Positions 1 through 8,264 of a DNA stretch of 11,659 bases are shown one piece after another (position 1 is the stretch's first letter; the number at the start of each line of letters is the position of its first letter). Origin of the DNA: Candidatus Acetothermia bacterium (lineage in GTDB: Bacteria; Bipolaricaulota; Bipolaricaulia; UBA7950; UBA9294); NCBI GenBank assembly GCA_003545155.1, contig DQCH01000062.1:1-11659 (forward strand). The letters are read 5' to 3'. The notes under the pieces were generated by a model, which saw only the letters and a list, made by a program, of their open reading frames with translations, was not told where the DNA came from and did no database searches. The position numbers and the translations under genes were made by a program.

Positions 1-579
1 GGTGAGGATGTCGCTCTCGCGATCGACGCCGCAGCCACTAGCTTCTACGATGGCTCCTACCGATTCACCGTTAATGGCAGCTCAAAGCAGCTATCGGCTG
101 AGGAACTTGTAGCTATCTATCAGGAGTGGGCGGCAACCTATCCGCTTGTTTCGGTCGAGGACGGGCTTGCTGAGGAGGATGAGGCCGGATGGAAGATCCT
201 TACCAAGCGCCTTGGTGGGAAGCTCCAGATCGTGGGGGACGACAACTTTGTCACTAACCCTGAGCGGCTGCGCCATGGCATCGATGAGGGGATCGCCAAC
301 TCGATCCTGATCAAGCTCAACCAGATCGGAACCCTTTCAGAGACACTGAAGACGATGGATCTAGCCCATTTTGCCGGCTACACCTGTGTGGTTTCTCACC
401 GCTCCGGGGAGACTGAAGATACAGCAATTGCCGATCTGGCCACTGGAACGGCATGTGGGCAACTAAAGAGCGGATCGATCTCGCGCAGCGAGCGCGTGGC
501 CAAGTACAATCGACTCCTGCGGATCGAAGAGGAATTTGAGCTGCGACTGGCCTTGTGGCCGGAGCGGTTCCGGCCGTAG
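1..579 (+). CDS. eno: Enolase, C-terminal part (5' end outside window)
   Basis: Enolase (2-phosphoglycerate to phosphoenolpyruvate, glycolysis and gluconeogenesis, cytosolic). Frame 1 is open from the first base to the TAG at 577-579 and gives 192 residues, a little under half of a usual ~430-aa enolase. The visible part is the C-terminal barrel with its catalytic motifs in order: IDAAAT (first Mg ligand Asp), SVEDGLAEED (Glu ligand), VGDDNFVTN (Asp ligand), ILIKLNQIGT (the lysine acting as general base), SHRSGETED (active-site His) and GQLKSGS (second lysine). All key residues are intact, so the enzyme should be active. The next gene, ftsB, starts 26 bp downstream; the eno-ftsB neighbourhood is widespread in bacteria. 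An internal methionine-type start at 232 is within the gene and is not the real start. Confidence 0.97.
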   Translation, partial: GEDVALAIDAAATSFYDGSYRFTVNGSSKQLSAEELVAIYQEWAATYPLVSVEDGLAEEDEAGWKILTKRLGGKLQIVGDDNFVTNPERLRHGIDEGIANSILIKLNQIGTLSETLKTMDLAHFAGYTCVVSHRSGETEDTAIADLATGTACGQLKSGSISRSERVAKYNRLLRIEEEFELRLALWPERFRP

Positions 580-605
580 GATCGCTGCACTGGAAGATGG
601 GGGGG

Positions 606-926
606 ATGCGAACGAGCACGTACGGGTATCCTGCGGCAAAGCGTCGTGCTAGACGAAGTCACCGGCGCATCCTTGTGTGGGCACTTCTTGCTATATTGTT
701 ATTGCTTTCCTTCCTCTATCTTGGTCGTACCTTTGAGATAAGGCGACTACAAGGAGATCTGTCTACCCTAGCACAACAAGCGAAGGGAGCCCTTGCCACC
801 CAGGAGGAACTACGGGCACGCCTTGCCCTGCAAAATGACCCCGCAATGATCGAGGAGGAGGCACGTAGATTGCTTGGTTTGGTGAAACCGGGCGAAGAAA
901 AGGTCATCTTTATCGAAGGGAATTGA
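606..926 (+). CDS. ftsB: FtsB/DivIC-type septum formation initiator
   Basis: Small bitopic division protein of the FtsB/DivIC family, expected to act in the FtsQLB (DivIB-FtsL-DivIC) divisome complex. With the ATG at 606 it is 106 aa: a basic N-terminus (AKRRARRSHRR), one membrane helix at about residues 22-39, then an extracytoplasmic coiled coil (about 41-80, with EELRARL) and the short C-terminal segment typical of the family (EEEARRLLGLVKPGEEKV). This start was chosen because GGAAG at 592-596 lies 9 nt before it; an ATG at 597 and a GTG at 555 in the same frame are poorer candidates. It follows eno directly, and its stop overlaps the dnaE start. Sequence identity in this family is low; the call rests on architecture, length and the position next to eno. 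Confidence 0.87.
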   Translation: MRTSTYGYPAAKRRARRSHRRILVWALLAILLLLSFLYLGRTFEIRRLQGDLSTLAQQAKGALATQEELRARLALQNDPAMIEEEARRLLGLVKPGEEKVIFIEGN

Positions 927-3900
927 AGACGTTGACGGAAAAGTTTGTCCACCTCCACACCCATTCCGAGTACAGTATTCTGGATTCCTCCTGCAAGATC
1001 CCCGCGCTTCTTGACAAAGCTGTAGCCTGCGATATGCACGCTCTCGCTCTCACCGACCACGGGGTGATGAGCGGAGCGATCAAGTTCTACAAAGAGGCAA
1101 AGAAGCGAGGAATCAAGCCAATTATCGGCTGCGAGGTCTACCTTTCTCCCGGGGACCGGCGTGAACGCAGGGCGCGAAACGGCAAGAAGTACTACCATCT
1201 TGTCCTGCTCGCTACAAATCAGGAGGGGTACCAGAACCTCATCGCCCTCGTCAGCCTCGGCCATACTGAGGGGTTTTACTATAAACCACGGGTTGATAAG
1301 GAACTGTTAAGGCGCTATCACACTGGGCTGATCGCCCTCTCCGCTTGTGAGAGCGGCGAGATTCCAGTGCTCCTGCTTGCCGGTCATGAGAAAGAGGCTG
1401 CAACTGCAGCGGCTAAGTACACTGAGATCTTCGGGGAAGGAAACTTCTACATTGAGCTTCAGGACCACGGAACCGACCGTGGGAAGCTCCTTAAGGAGCG
1501 CTTGAGGAGGCTTGCTCGGTCGTTAGACCTCCCCCTTGTTGCCACAAATGACATCCACTACCTTTCTCCGGAGGACCGCCTTTCACACGAGGTGTTGCTG
1601 AATATCCGGGCGAACAAGAGGATCACTGACCCTGACCGGATGTCCTTCGACGGGGACGGATATCACTTTCGCAGCTCTGAGGAGATGGTGGAGCTCTTCT
1701 CCGATCTTCCGGAGGCGATCGAGAACACGTGGGTGATTGCCGAACGCTGTAACCTCGAGCTTCAGTTTGGTTCCACTATGATTCCACCGTTTGACCTTCC
1801 CGAAGGATTTAAGGATGCAGACGAGTACCTGAGGACTCTTGCCTATGAGGGTGCGAAGGCTCGCTTTGAGACTGTGAGCGGCGCGGTAGGAGAGCGTCTG
1901 GACTACGAGCTTAAGGTAATTGAGAGGATGCATTATGCCACCTACTTTCTCATCGTGTGGGATTTTGTCCGCTTCGCGCATGACAGTGGCATACCAGTGG
2001 GACCCGGACGTGGCTCAGCCGCGGGGAGCCTTGTCTCCTACTGCCTCGGGATCACCCGAGTCGATCCTTTGAAGTATAATTTGATTTTCGAACGGTTTCT
2101 CAATCCCGCCCGCATCAGCATGCCGGACTTCGATATCGACTTCTGTGTCAAAGGCCGTGATCGGGTGATCGATTACGTTAAGGAAAAGTACGGTCAGCAG
2201 AAGATGGCCCAGATTGCCACCTATGACCGGATGGCCGCCCGTAGCGTGGTCCGTGACGTGGGACGTGTCCTTGGTGCCCCCTATCGAATGACTGACCGGT
2301 TGGCCAAGCTGATTCCCTACGGCTACAAGCTGCAGACGGCGGTAAAGAACGTGGCTGAACTGAAGTCCCTCTATGAGAGTGATGAGGAGGTAGGAAAGAT
2401 CGTCGACATTGGCCTACGCCTCGAGGGGTTAACGCGCAACACATCGACACACGCCGCGGGTGTGGTGATCGCCGCAGACGAGCTGATCCGCCATGTCCCT
2501 CTGTTGCGCTTGTCCGACGGGGAGATTGTCACCCAGTTCGACATGGGAGATGTAGAGGCAGTTGGGCTATTGAAATTCGACTTTTTAGGTCTGCGTAATC
2601 TCACCCTGATCGATGTAACCTGCTCTTCCTTGCAAGAACGAGCCGGGATCAAGATTGATGTGGATCAAATCCCGCTTGACGATGCAAAGACCATCAAACT
2701 GGTCCAGGAGGGGCGGACGGCTGGGATCTTCCAACTTGAAGGCACAGGAATGACGGCGCTTATCCGGCGGGTGCAGCCGGACAGTTTCGAGGATTTGATC
2801 GCTCTTTTGGCCCTCTACCGTCCGGGGCCGCTGGAGAGTGGAATGACCGATGATTACGTTAAACGGCGCAGCGGTCGCCAGTCAGTGAGCTATCCTCATC
2901 CGAGTCTAGTGAAGATCCTTGAGGAGACCTATGGACTTCCGATCTACCAGGATCAGCTGATGTTGATGGCGCAGAAACTCGCCTCCTTCTCCCTTGCTGA
3001 GGCGGACATCCTGAGAAAGGCAATGGGGAAGAAGAAGAAGGACATCATGGCGAGCCTGCGCGAGAAGTTCATCGCCGGCTGTCGGACAAACGGGGTCTCC
3101 CAGGAGCTAGCCACTCAGGTATTTAACGATATGGAGAAATTCGCTCGGTACGGGTTCAACAAATCTCACGCAACCGCGTACGCCATTGTCTCCTACTGGA
3201 CCGCTTATCTGAAAGCCAACTACCCGACTCACTTTATGGCGAGCCTCCTTGCCAGCGTGCAGGGGGACACGGATAAGGTAGCACAGTACATCGGCGAGTG
3301 TCAGAGGATGGGAATCGAGGTTCTCCCGCCAGACATTAACGAGAGCGAATGCGACTTCACTCCTGTGAGCGATGGCCGAATTCGCTTCGGTCTCGGGGCG
3401 ATCAAGCACGTCGGGAACGGGGCGATCGCCTTGATCCTTGCCGTGCGGGAAGACGGGTTTTCCTCCTTCTTCGACCTGTGCCAACGGATCGAAGGGGACG
3501 GAGTGGATCGGGAAACGTTGGAGGCGTTGATCAAGGCGGGTGCCTTTGACAGCCTCGGTGTCACGCGCCGTGGTCTTCTCATGCGACTATCGGAGGGACT
3601 GGAGTTAATGCAGATTGCCCGCCGCGAGCGGCAGAGTGGGCAATGCTCCTTTTTCAACGGCGTGGGACAAACATTCGTAGAGCCGACCATCATGGATGAG
3701 GAGTTTCCTCAGGCCGAGCTCCTCTCCTTTGAAAAAGAGCTTCTCGGTCTCTACGTCAGTGCTCATCCCCTTGACCGCCATCGCGAGGCGCTCGCCCTCT
3801 ATTGCACTCCACTCTCTGAGATCACCACGATCAAAGAGGGAGAGGGTGAAGCCGTGGGGGGGCGGGTGAAGAAGATTCGCCGAATCGCGACAAGAAATGG

Positions 3901-4351
3901 AAGCCAGATGGCCTTTCTCACCCTAGAGGATGGCACCGCTGAGGCTGAGGTGACGGTCTTCCCAAGGGTTCTAGAGACTGCCTACGACCTGTTGAACGTG
4001 GACCGACTCGTGGGCCTTAAACTCACCGCGGGGAATCGCAACGGCGAACTCAACCTTATTGCTGACGAGGTTTTCCCACTCGGCGAACTTGAAACACGCA
4101 TGCGGCTCTCCGTCACCCTCACCCTGAAGGAGCCAGAGGTTGATTCAGAGAGGCTTGAAGCGGTCTCCACTTTGATGAAGGAGCACCCGGGAGAGGCGCT
4201 GGTTCTGTTCCGTGTGGAAGATGAGGGAGAAGGCGTCGGGGTAATGGCAGGGCGAAGCTTCTGTGTGCATCCCTCCTCTGAGCTGAAGGAGGGGTTGGAA
4301 GCGCTGCTTGGTGAGGGGCGGGTCCGCTTCCTAAACGGGGTAGGACAATGA
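923..4351 (+). CDS. dnaE: DNA polymerase III subunit alpha
   Basis: Replicative polymerase, 1142 aa, full length for the DnaE family. Order: PHP domain (about 8-280), palm and fingers, then a C-terminal OB-fold region. The polymerase catalytic aspartates are present in MPDFDIDF (D402, D404) and FDFLGLRNL (D553), with GPGRGSAAGS ahead of them. The PHP metal ligands look complete: H12, H14, D21, D45-H46, E71, H92, C142, D210, H212. The segment QCSFF at 907-911 matches the position and pattern of the internal beta-clamp binding motif. The start is a TTG at 923-925 overlapping the ftsB stop (TTGA), with GAAGGG at 915-920 just upstream; a second in-frame TTG at 932 is an alternative and would shorten the protein by three residues. 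The 3' end overlaps yvcK by ATGA, so the two are probably translationally coupled. Confidence 0.97.
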   Translation: MKTLTEKFVHLHTHSEYSILDSSCKIPALLDKAVACDMHALALTDHGVMSGAIKFYKEAKKRGIKPIIGCEVYLSPGDRRERRARNGKKYYHLVLLATNQEGYQNLIALVSLGHTEGFYYKPRVDKELLRRYHTGLIALSACESGEIPVLLLAGHEKEAATAAAKYTEIFGEGNFYIELQDHGTDRGKLLKERLRRLARSLDLPLVATNDIHYLSPEDRLSHEVLLNIRANKRITDPDRMSFDGDGYHFRSSEEMVELFSDLPEAIENTWVIAERCNLELQFGSTMIPPFDLPEGFKDADEYLRTLAYEGAKARFETVSGAVGERLDYELKVIERMHYATYFLIVWDFVRFAHDSGIPVGPGRGSAAGSLVSYCLGITRVDPLKYNLIFERFLNPARISMPDFDIDFCVKGRDRVIDYVKEKYGQQKMAQIATYDRMAARSVVRDVGRVLGAPYRMTDRLAKLIPYGYKLQTAVKNVAELKSLYESDEEVGKIVDIGLRLEGLTRNTSTHAAGVVIAADELIRHVPLLRLSDGEIVTQFDMGDVEAVGLLKFDFLGLRNLTLIDVTCSSLQERAGIKIDVDQIPLDDAKTIKLVQEGRTAGIFQLEGTGMTALIRRVQPDSFEDLIALLALYRPGPLESGMTDDYVKRRSGRQSVSYPHPSLVKILEETYGLPIYQDQLMLMAQKLASFSLAEADILRKAMGKKKKDIMASLREKFIAGCRTNGVSQELATQVFNDMEKFARYGFNKSHATAYAIVSYWTAYLKANYPTHFMASLLASVQGDTDKVAQYIGECQRMGIEVLPPDINESECDFTPVSDGRIRFGLGAIKHVGNGAIALILAVREDGFSSFFDLCQRIEGDGVDRETLEALIKAGAFDSLGVTRRGLLMRLSEGLELMQIARRERQSGQCSFFNGVGQTFVEPTIMDEEFPQAELLSFEKELLGLYVSAHPLDRHREALALYCTPLSEITTIKEGEGEAVGGRVKKIRRIATRNGSQMAFLTLEDGTAEAEVTVFPRVLETAYDLLNVDRLVGLKLTAGNRNGELNLIADEVFPLGELETRMRLSVTLTLKEPEVDSERLEAVSTLMKEHPGEALVLFRVEDEGEGVGVMAGRSFCVHPSSELKEGLEALLGEGRVRFLNGVGQ

Positions 4352-5655
4352 GCCTCCACCTGCGAGGGGGGCTTCGCTGGCTCTATCCTGGAATGCGGGT
4401 GAAGCGTTGGGCCCTGTTATCCCTTTTCTCGATGGGCCTTATCGTCTTTGGCGTGCTTGAGATTGTAGGCAAAGAAAGGATTAGGGAGATCTACCGGCTC
4501 CTTCCGAAAGGGGAACTGGCTCGCTATGCTTTGGTCGCCGTCATTCTCCTTGTTGGGATCGGTGGGTTCGCCATAGGAGTAGCCTGCCTCGTTCGTTCGA
4601 TCGCCCGTGGAGTCGCCCCCGGACGAGAGGAGAAACCCTCGGATCTTATCTACCGTACTCGTGTTCTTCAAAAAGGCCCGCGGGTTGTCGCCCTGGGAGG
4701 AGGAACCGGCCTCTCCACCCTCCTACGCGGATTGAAGGAGGGAACATCAAACCTCACCGCGGTGGTGACGGTAATGGACGACGGCGGGAGCTCGGGCCGC
4801 CTGCGGGACGAACTGGATGTGCTCCCCCCTGGCGATGTTCGCAACTGCATTCTCGCCCTCGCCGCGGACGAGGAAAGGATGGCAAGCCTCTTCCAGCACC
4901 GCTTCCGTGGAACGACTGACCTTAAGGGACACTCCCTGGGAAACCTCCTCCTGGTAGGGATAGAGCAAGCAACCGGCGGGTTCGACCACGCGATTGAGGA
5001 GATGAGCCATATCCTAAACGTGCGCGGTCAGGTCCTTCCAGCGACGCTCTGCAAGACCCACCTCATCGCCCAGATGGAAGATGAGGAATGGGTAGAAGGG
5101 GAGACTCGGATCAGCGCCGACCCACGGCGGATCGAACGGATCAAACTCTCCGCTGCAAACGTCAAACCCTACGGCCGGGTTCTTCAAGCGATCGCCCGCG
5201 CTGAGTTGATCCTCCTCGGGCCGGGTAGCCTGTTTACCAGCCTTATCCCCAACCTGCTTGTCGAGGGGATCGCCGCGGCGATCGAGGAGGCGGCTGCGGA
5301 GAAGATCCTCGTAGCGAACCTGATGACACAACCAGGAGAGACCGAGGGCTATACCCTCCGCGATCACTTGCGCACCCTCGATGAGTACATCGACCTTCAC
5401 TGCTTTGACAGTGTCATCGTCAATACTTCCCTCCCTGATAAGGATCTCCTTGTCGGCTACCTCGAGGAGGCAGCCGAGCCGGTGGAAGATGACCTGGGAG
5501 AAGAGGACCAATACGGGATGGAGGTGATCCGCGCTGACCTCGTGGGGATGATCGAGCTAGAAGGAAAACCGACCGTGAAGCACGATCCCAGCAAGCTAGC
5601 ACGGGTGATCATCCATCATTCGCGCGCTTTTTCCCGCAGCTTGTTTACCCCTTGA
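4348..5655 (+). CDS. yvcK: YvcK/CofD-like protein with N-terminal membrane helices
   Basis: Member of the YvcK (gluconeogenesis factor, UDP-sugar binding) branch of the CofD-like family. YvcK in Bacillus is linked to carbon-source-dependent cell shape and peptidoglycan synthesis. Of 435 aa, about residues 105-425 form the CofD-like domain: VVALGGGTGLS (GGGTG at 117-121), VMDDGGSSGRLR (144-145 Asp pair), PGDVRNC, KGHSLGNLL, LLGPGSLFTS and NLMTQPGETEGY, all typical of YvcK. Ahead of this lie about 100 extra residues with two hydrophobic segments (about 21-40 and 58-84) joined by a charged loop, which should anchor the enzyme domain on the cytoplasmic face of the membrane. The ATG at 4348 overlaps the dnaE stop, with GGGGTAGG at 4337-4344 as a possible ribosome binding site. 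The 3' end overlaps the convergent rtcB by 11 bp. Confidence 0.93.
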   Translation: MSLHLRGGLRWLYPGMRVKRWALLSLFSMGLIVFGVLEIVGKERIREIYRLLPKGELARYALVAVILLVGIGGFAIGVACLVRSIARGVAPGREEKPSDLIYRTRVLQKGPRVVALGGGTGLSTLLRGLKEGTSNLTAVVTVMDDGGSSGRLRDELDVLPPGDVRNCILALAADEERMASLFQHRFRGTTDLKGHSLGNLLLVGIEQATGGFDHAIEEMSHILNVRGQVLPATLCKTHLIAQMEDEEWVEGETRISADPRRIERIKLSAANVKPYGRVLQAIARAELILLGPGSLFTSLIPNLLVEGIAAAIEEAAAEKILVANLMTQPGETEGYTLRDHLRTLDEYIDLHCFDSVIVNTSLPDKDLLVGYLEEAAEPVEDDLGEEDQYGMEVIRADLVGMIELEGKPTVKHDPSKLARVIIHHSRAFSRSLFTP

Positions 5656-7105
5656 TCACGAGAAGGGGACGGAGGCACGCCACCGGTTGGTTGATCCCCG
5701 CATCGGTTGCAGCGTGGACCACGCGCTCAACGTCTTTGTAGGCGCCAGGGGCCTCCTCAGCAACCCCACGGAGACTATGCTCACGCAGAATGATTCCATC
5801 CGCAGCCATCGCCGACTTCACATCCTTTCCCCAGTATTTCTTGGCCGCTTTCCTGCGTGACAGAGCCCGCCCTGCTCCATGGATTCCACTGCCAAACGCC
5901 TTCTCCATCCCAAGGTTTGTCCCCCGCATGACGTAGGAGGCAGTTCCCATCGTCCCTCCAACGAGAGTTGGGTGACCAACAGCTCGATAGGCAGGTGGGG
6001 ACTCCCTTCGTCCCGGGCCGAACGCCCGCGTCGACCCTTTGCGGTGGACAAGGAGCGCACGCGTCGTTCCATCAACGAGGTGGTGCTCAACCTTAACATT
6101 GTTGTGCCCAATGTCATAGACGGTGTGCATTTTCTCTTCTGCCAGGCCGAGGATGCGAGCAAACGATGAACGGACGAGATGGGCGATCACTTGGCGGTTA
6201 GCGAAGGCACAGTTTGACCCACAGGCCACAGCGCTCAGGTAACGTTTTCCTTCATCACTTAAGATCGGGGCGCAGACAAGCTCCCTCGACCGAATCGGGA
6301 TCTGATACCGGCGACTTGCTTGCTCCATCTCCTTTAAGTAGTCCTGGCCGATCTGATGGCCGAGGGCGCGCGAGCCAGTGTGGATGGAGGTGACGACCTG
6401 TCCCTCTTCGAGGCCATAGACCGCTGCAGCCTCTGGATCGATGATTCGTACCACCGTCTGCACCTCCAGGTAGTGATTTCCCGAGCCAAGGGTCCCCACT
6501 TGGCGAAACTGGCGTTGCTTGGCAAGCCGACTGACCACGGTCGGATCAGCCCCAGGGATTTGCCCTTCCTCCTCAATGTGGACCAGGTCCTCCTCCACCC
6601 CATAGCCCCGCTTAACGACATAGCGCGCTCCTTCCCGAAGGAGTTGGTCGATCTCATCGAGTGTGAGGCGGAGCTTTCCCTCGGAGCCAAGTCCGGCAGG
6701 GACAGTGCGATAGAGGTCATCAGCGAGCTCGGAAAGGACGCCGCTTAGGTCTTCCTTATGGAGCGGAGTGGCGAGAAGTCTGACCCCGCAGTTGATATCG
6801 AAGCCGACTCCACCGACCACGACGACCCCCTCCTTGAGGTCGAACGCCCCCACTCCGCCGATGGGGAATCCATAACCTGGGTGGACGTCAGGGAGGGCGA
6901 GGGCTGCGGTCACGATTCCAGGGAGGCAGGCGACATCGCGCACCTGCCGCAGCGCGTTCCACTCCTTTTTTTCCGCTACGTCAGTTTGTAGCTGTTCGAT
7001 CGTTTGAATATCGGCGAATATCCGTCCGGGGACCCGCATCTCTCCGCTTTTTTCAAGGAGCCATTCCGACTGTGAGATTCTCTTCAAGGTGAATTCCTCG
7101 CTCAT
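5645..7105 (-). CDS. rtcB: RNA-splicing ligase RtcB
   Basis: GTP- and Mn-dependent RNA ligase that joins 2',3'-cyclic phosphate or 3'-phosphate ends to 5'-OH ends. It acts in tRNA splicing in archaea and eukaryotes and in RNA repair in bacteria. The 486-aa protein is full length. Conserved motifs: PDVHPGYGFPIGG, GFDINCGVRL (metal ligands D103 and C106), GSGNHYLEVQ (H211), IHTGSRALGH (H242), DIGHNNVKVEHH (H334) and GSGIHGAGRALSR (H409, the residue that becomes guanylylated). All line up with the archaeal enzyme pattern. The ATG at 7105 has GGAGG 5 nt upstream. It is the last gene of thpR-archease-rtcB, 10 bp after the archease stop. No terminator is visible before it meets yvcK tail to tail. 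Confidence 0.97.
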   Translation of the reverse strand: MSEEFTLKRISQSEWLLEKSGEMRVPGRIFADIQTIEQLQTDVAEKKEWNALRQVRDVACLPGIVTAALALPDVHPGYGFPIGGVGAFDLKEGVVVVGGVGFDINCGVRLLATPLHKEDLSGVLSELADDLYRTVPAGLGSEGKLRLTLDEIDQLLREGARYVVKRGYGVEEDLVHIEEEGQIPGADPTVVSRLAKQRQFRQVGTLGSGNHYLEVQTVVRIIDPEAAAVYGLEEGQVVTSIHTGSRALGHQIGQDYLKEMEQASRRYQIPIRSRELVCAPILSDEGKRYLSAVACGSNCAFANRQVIAHLVRSSFARILGLAEEKMHTVYDIGHNNVKVEHHLVDGTTRALLVHRKGSTRAFGPGRRESPPAYRAVGHPTLVGGTMGTASYVMRGTNLGMEKAFGSGIHGAGRALSRRKAAKKYWGKDVKSAMAADGIILREHSLRGVAEEAPGAYKDVERVVHAATDAGINQPVACLRPLLVIKG

Positions 7106-7115
7106 CGTTCCTCCT

Positions 7116-7538
7116 TCAGATATCGACTACACACTGGGCGATCCAAATTTTCCCTTCATGAGCGACGTGAAGCCCGGAATAAGTTACCCCTTTGACCTCA
7201 AGCTTCACGCGGTGCCTGGGCGGATCAAGCGGTTCCCCCCACCCTTCTCCTTCGAGGTGAAACCCATCCTTGCCTTGCCGGATATCAACATGAAATCTCG
7301 ATAGGAAAAGGTCAGTGAGATCCTTTTGGCCCAACAACTCGGACAGCCACTCCACAAGGAGAAGGTCGAGTCGTTCCGCGAATAAGGAGACCCGCTGTGA
7401 TCGCTTCGGTGCGACCCGCTCCAGGTCAACCATCAGATTGAACAGCGCTCGCGCCGCCTCACAGAACGCCTCCTCGACCGTCTCCCCGGTCCCACGCAGG
7501 CACACATCGGCAGTATGGTCAAGGTATTCAAATGGCAT
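7116..7538 (-). CDS. Archease, RtcB activating protein
   Basis: Archease helps RtcB: it accelerates guanylylation and allows multiple turnover of the ligase. The protein is 140 aa, the family's usual length. It opens with the signature FEYLDHTADV, continues with the family helix (EEAFCEAARALFNLMVD) and the segment LLVEWLSELL, and ends with VTYSGLHVAHEGKIWIAQCVVDI; the last Asp and the early Asp-His are the conserved metal-site residues. The start is set at the ATG giving MPFEYLDH; another ATG lies 6 nt upstream (7544) and longer in-frame starts reach 7625, but family alignment favours the short form. Its start lies inside the thpR 3' end (11-bp overlap), implying translational coupling, and rtcB follows after 10 bp. 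The position beside rtcB strongly supports the call. Confidence 0.93.
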   Translation of the reverse strand: MPFEYLDHTADVCLRGTGETVEEAFCEAARALFNLMVDLERVAPKRSQRVSLFAERLDLLLVEWLSELLGQKDLTDLFLSRFHVDIRQGKDGFHLEGEGWGEPLDPPRHRVKLEVKGVTYSGLHVAHEGKIWIAQCVVDI

Positions 7539-8136
7539 GATCATTTGCACGGCCACTTGCGTCGGTACCGCAGGCAGCGGCATCACCAAATCGTTGCGTA
7601 AACAGTGGGGTATAGGCTGCTCCATGTGCGGTGAGGCAGCTCTCCATCAGTATGAGTCGGTCAGCATGCAGGGTCCATCCCGGAAGCTTCCCCAGGGAGC
7701 GGATTGCCTCCCCGATCGACCGGTCAGCCCTCCCCTTAATCCTCGCCAGGGTAATGTGTGATATGGTGGCCTTTCGTTCTTTTGGAAAGCCGATCTTCAC
7801 TAGTTCGTGGTTGAGGAAGGAGGCAAGATCGCGGAAGGTAGAAGGAGCTTCGCCACCGGCCCATAGAACCCGCGGACGCTCCGGTGAAGGAAAAATCCCC
7901 AGCCGGTCTATCGAAAGGTTAAAAGGTTGGATCCGTTTGGTGACTACGCGGCAGAGCTGCTGAAGCTCGATTGTCAGCATGGGATCAATCTCCCCCAGGA
8001 AGCGTAGCGTCACGTGGAAGTTCTCTGCTTTTACCCACGAAGCTCGGACCTGCACTAATGAGCGAAGTTCCCCGGAGAGGTTAGAGAGTGCTTCGCGCAG
8101 GGGAGTGTCAATCGGGATGCACAGAAACGTGCGCAT
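7528..8136 (-). CDS. thpR: RNA 2',3'-cyclic phosphodiesterase (ThpR/LigT, 2H family)
   Basis: 2H-superfamily phosphoesterase, 202 aa. Family members open RNA 2',3'-cyclic phosphates to 2'-phosphates and can join 2',5'-linked RNA in vitro. Both catalytic H-x-T motifs are present: HVTLRFLGE (H41/T43) and SHITLARIKG (H127/T129). The N-terminal MRTFLCIPID is typical of the family's first strand, and RPRVLWAGG lies between the motifs as expected. The ATG at 8136 was chosen because a strong GGAGGTG lies just upstream (8140-8146); an upstream in-frame ATG at 8172 lacks this. It is the first gene of the RNA-repair operon and overlaps the archease start. The C-terminal tail (about residues 175-202) is less family-like and partly shares DNA with the archease start. 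A weak -10-like TATCAT lies at 8154-8159. Confidence 0.92.
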   Translation of the reverse strand: MRTFLCIPIDTPLREALSNLSGELRSLVQVRASWVKAENFHVTLRFLGEIDPMLTIELQQLCRVVTKRIQPFNLSIDRLGIFPSPERPRVLWAGGEAPSTFRDLASFLNHELVKIGFPKERKATISHITLARIKGRADRSIGEAIRSLGKLPGWTLHADRLILMESCLTAHGAAYTPLFTQRFGDAAACGTDASGRANDHAI

Positions 8137-8264
8137 ATTCACCTCCGCACTGAATGATAGCATAACGAGCACCGATCGAACGACTGCTTTTGCTAGATCA
8201 CGAGGTAAAGAGAAGGAGGACGCGAGTCATCCATTCCTGGGATGAGTAGTCCCACATAATTTTT

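Noticed and set aside
716..1264. 182-codon minus-strand open frame
   Set aside because: Lies opposite ftsB and the PHP domain of dnaE, both well supported; residue content has no recognisable family pattern.
3650..4351. NGVGQ occurring twice in DnaE, after the clamp-binding motif and at the C-terminus
   Set aside because: Five-residue similarity without wider repeat; probably coincidence, though the C-terminal copy was considered as a second clamp contact.
5879..6748. Plus-strand open frames (96 and 130 codons) opposite rtcB
   Set aside because: The minus strand carries every RtcB catalytic motif through this region; the plus frames are shadows.
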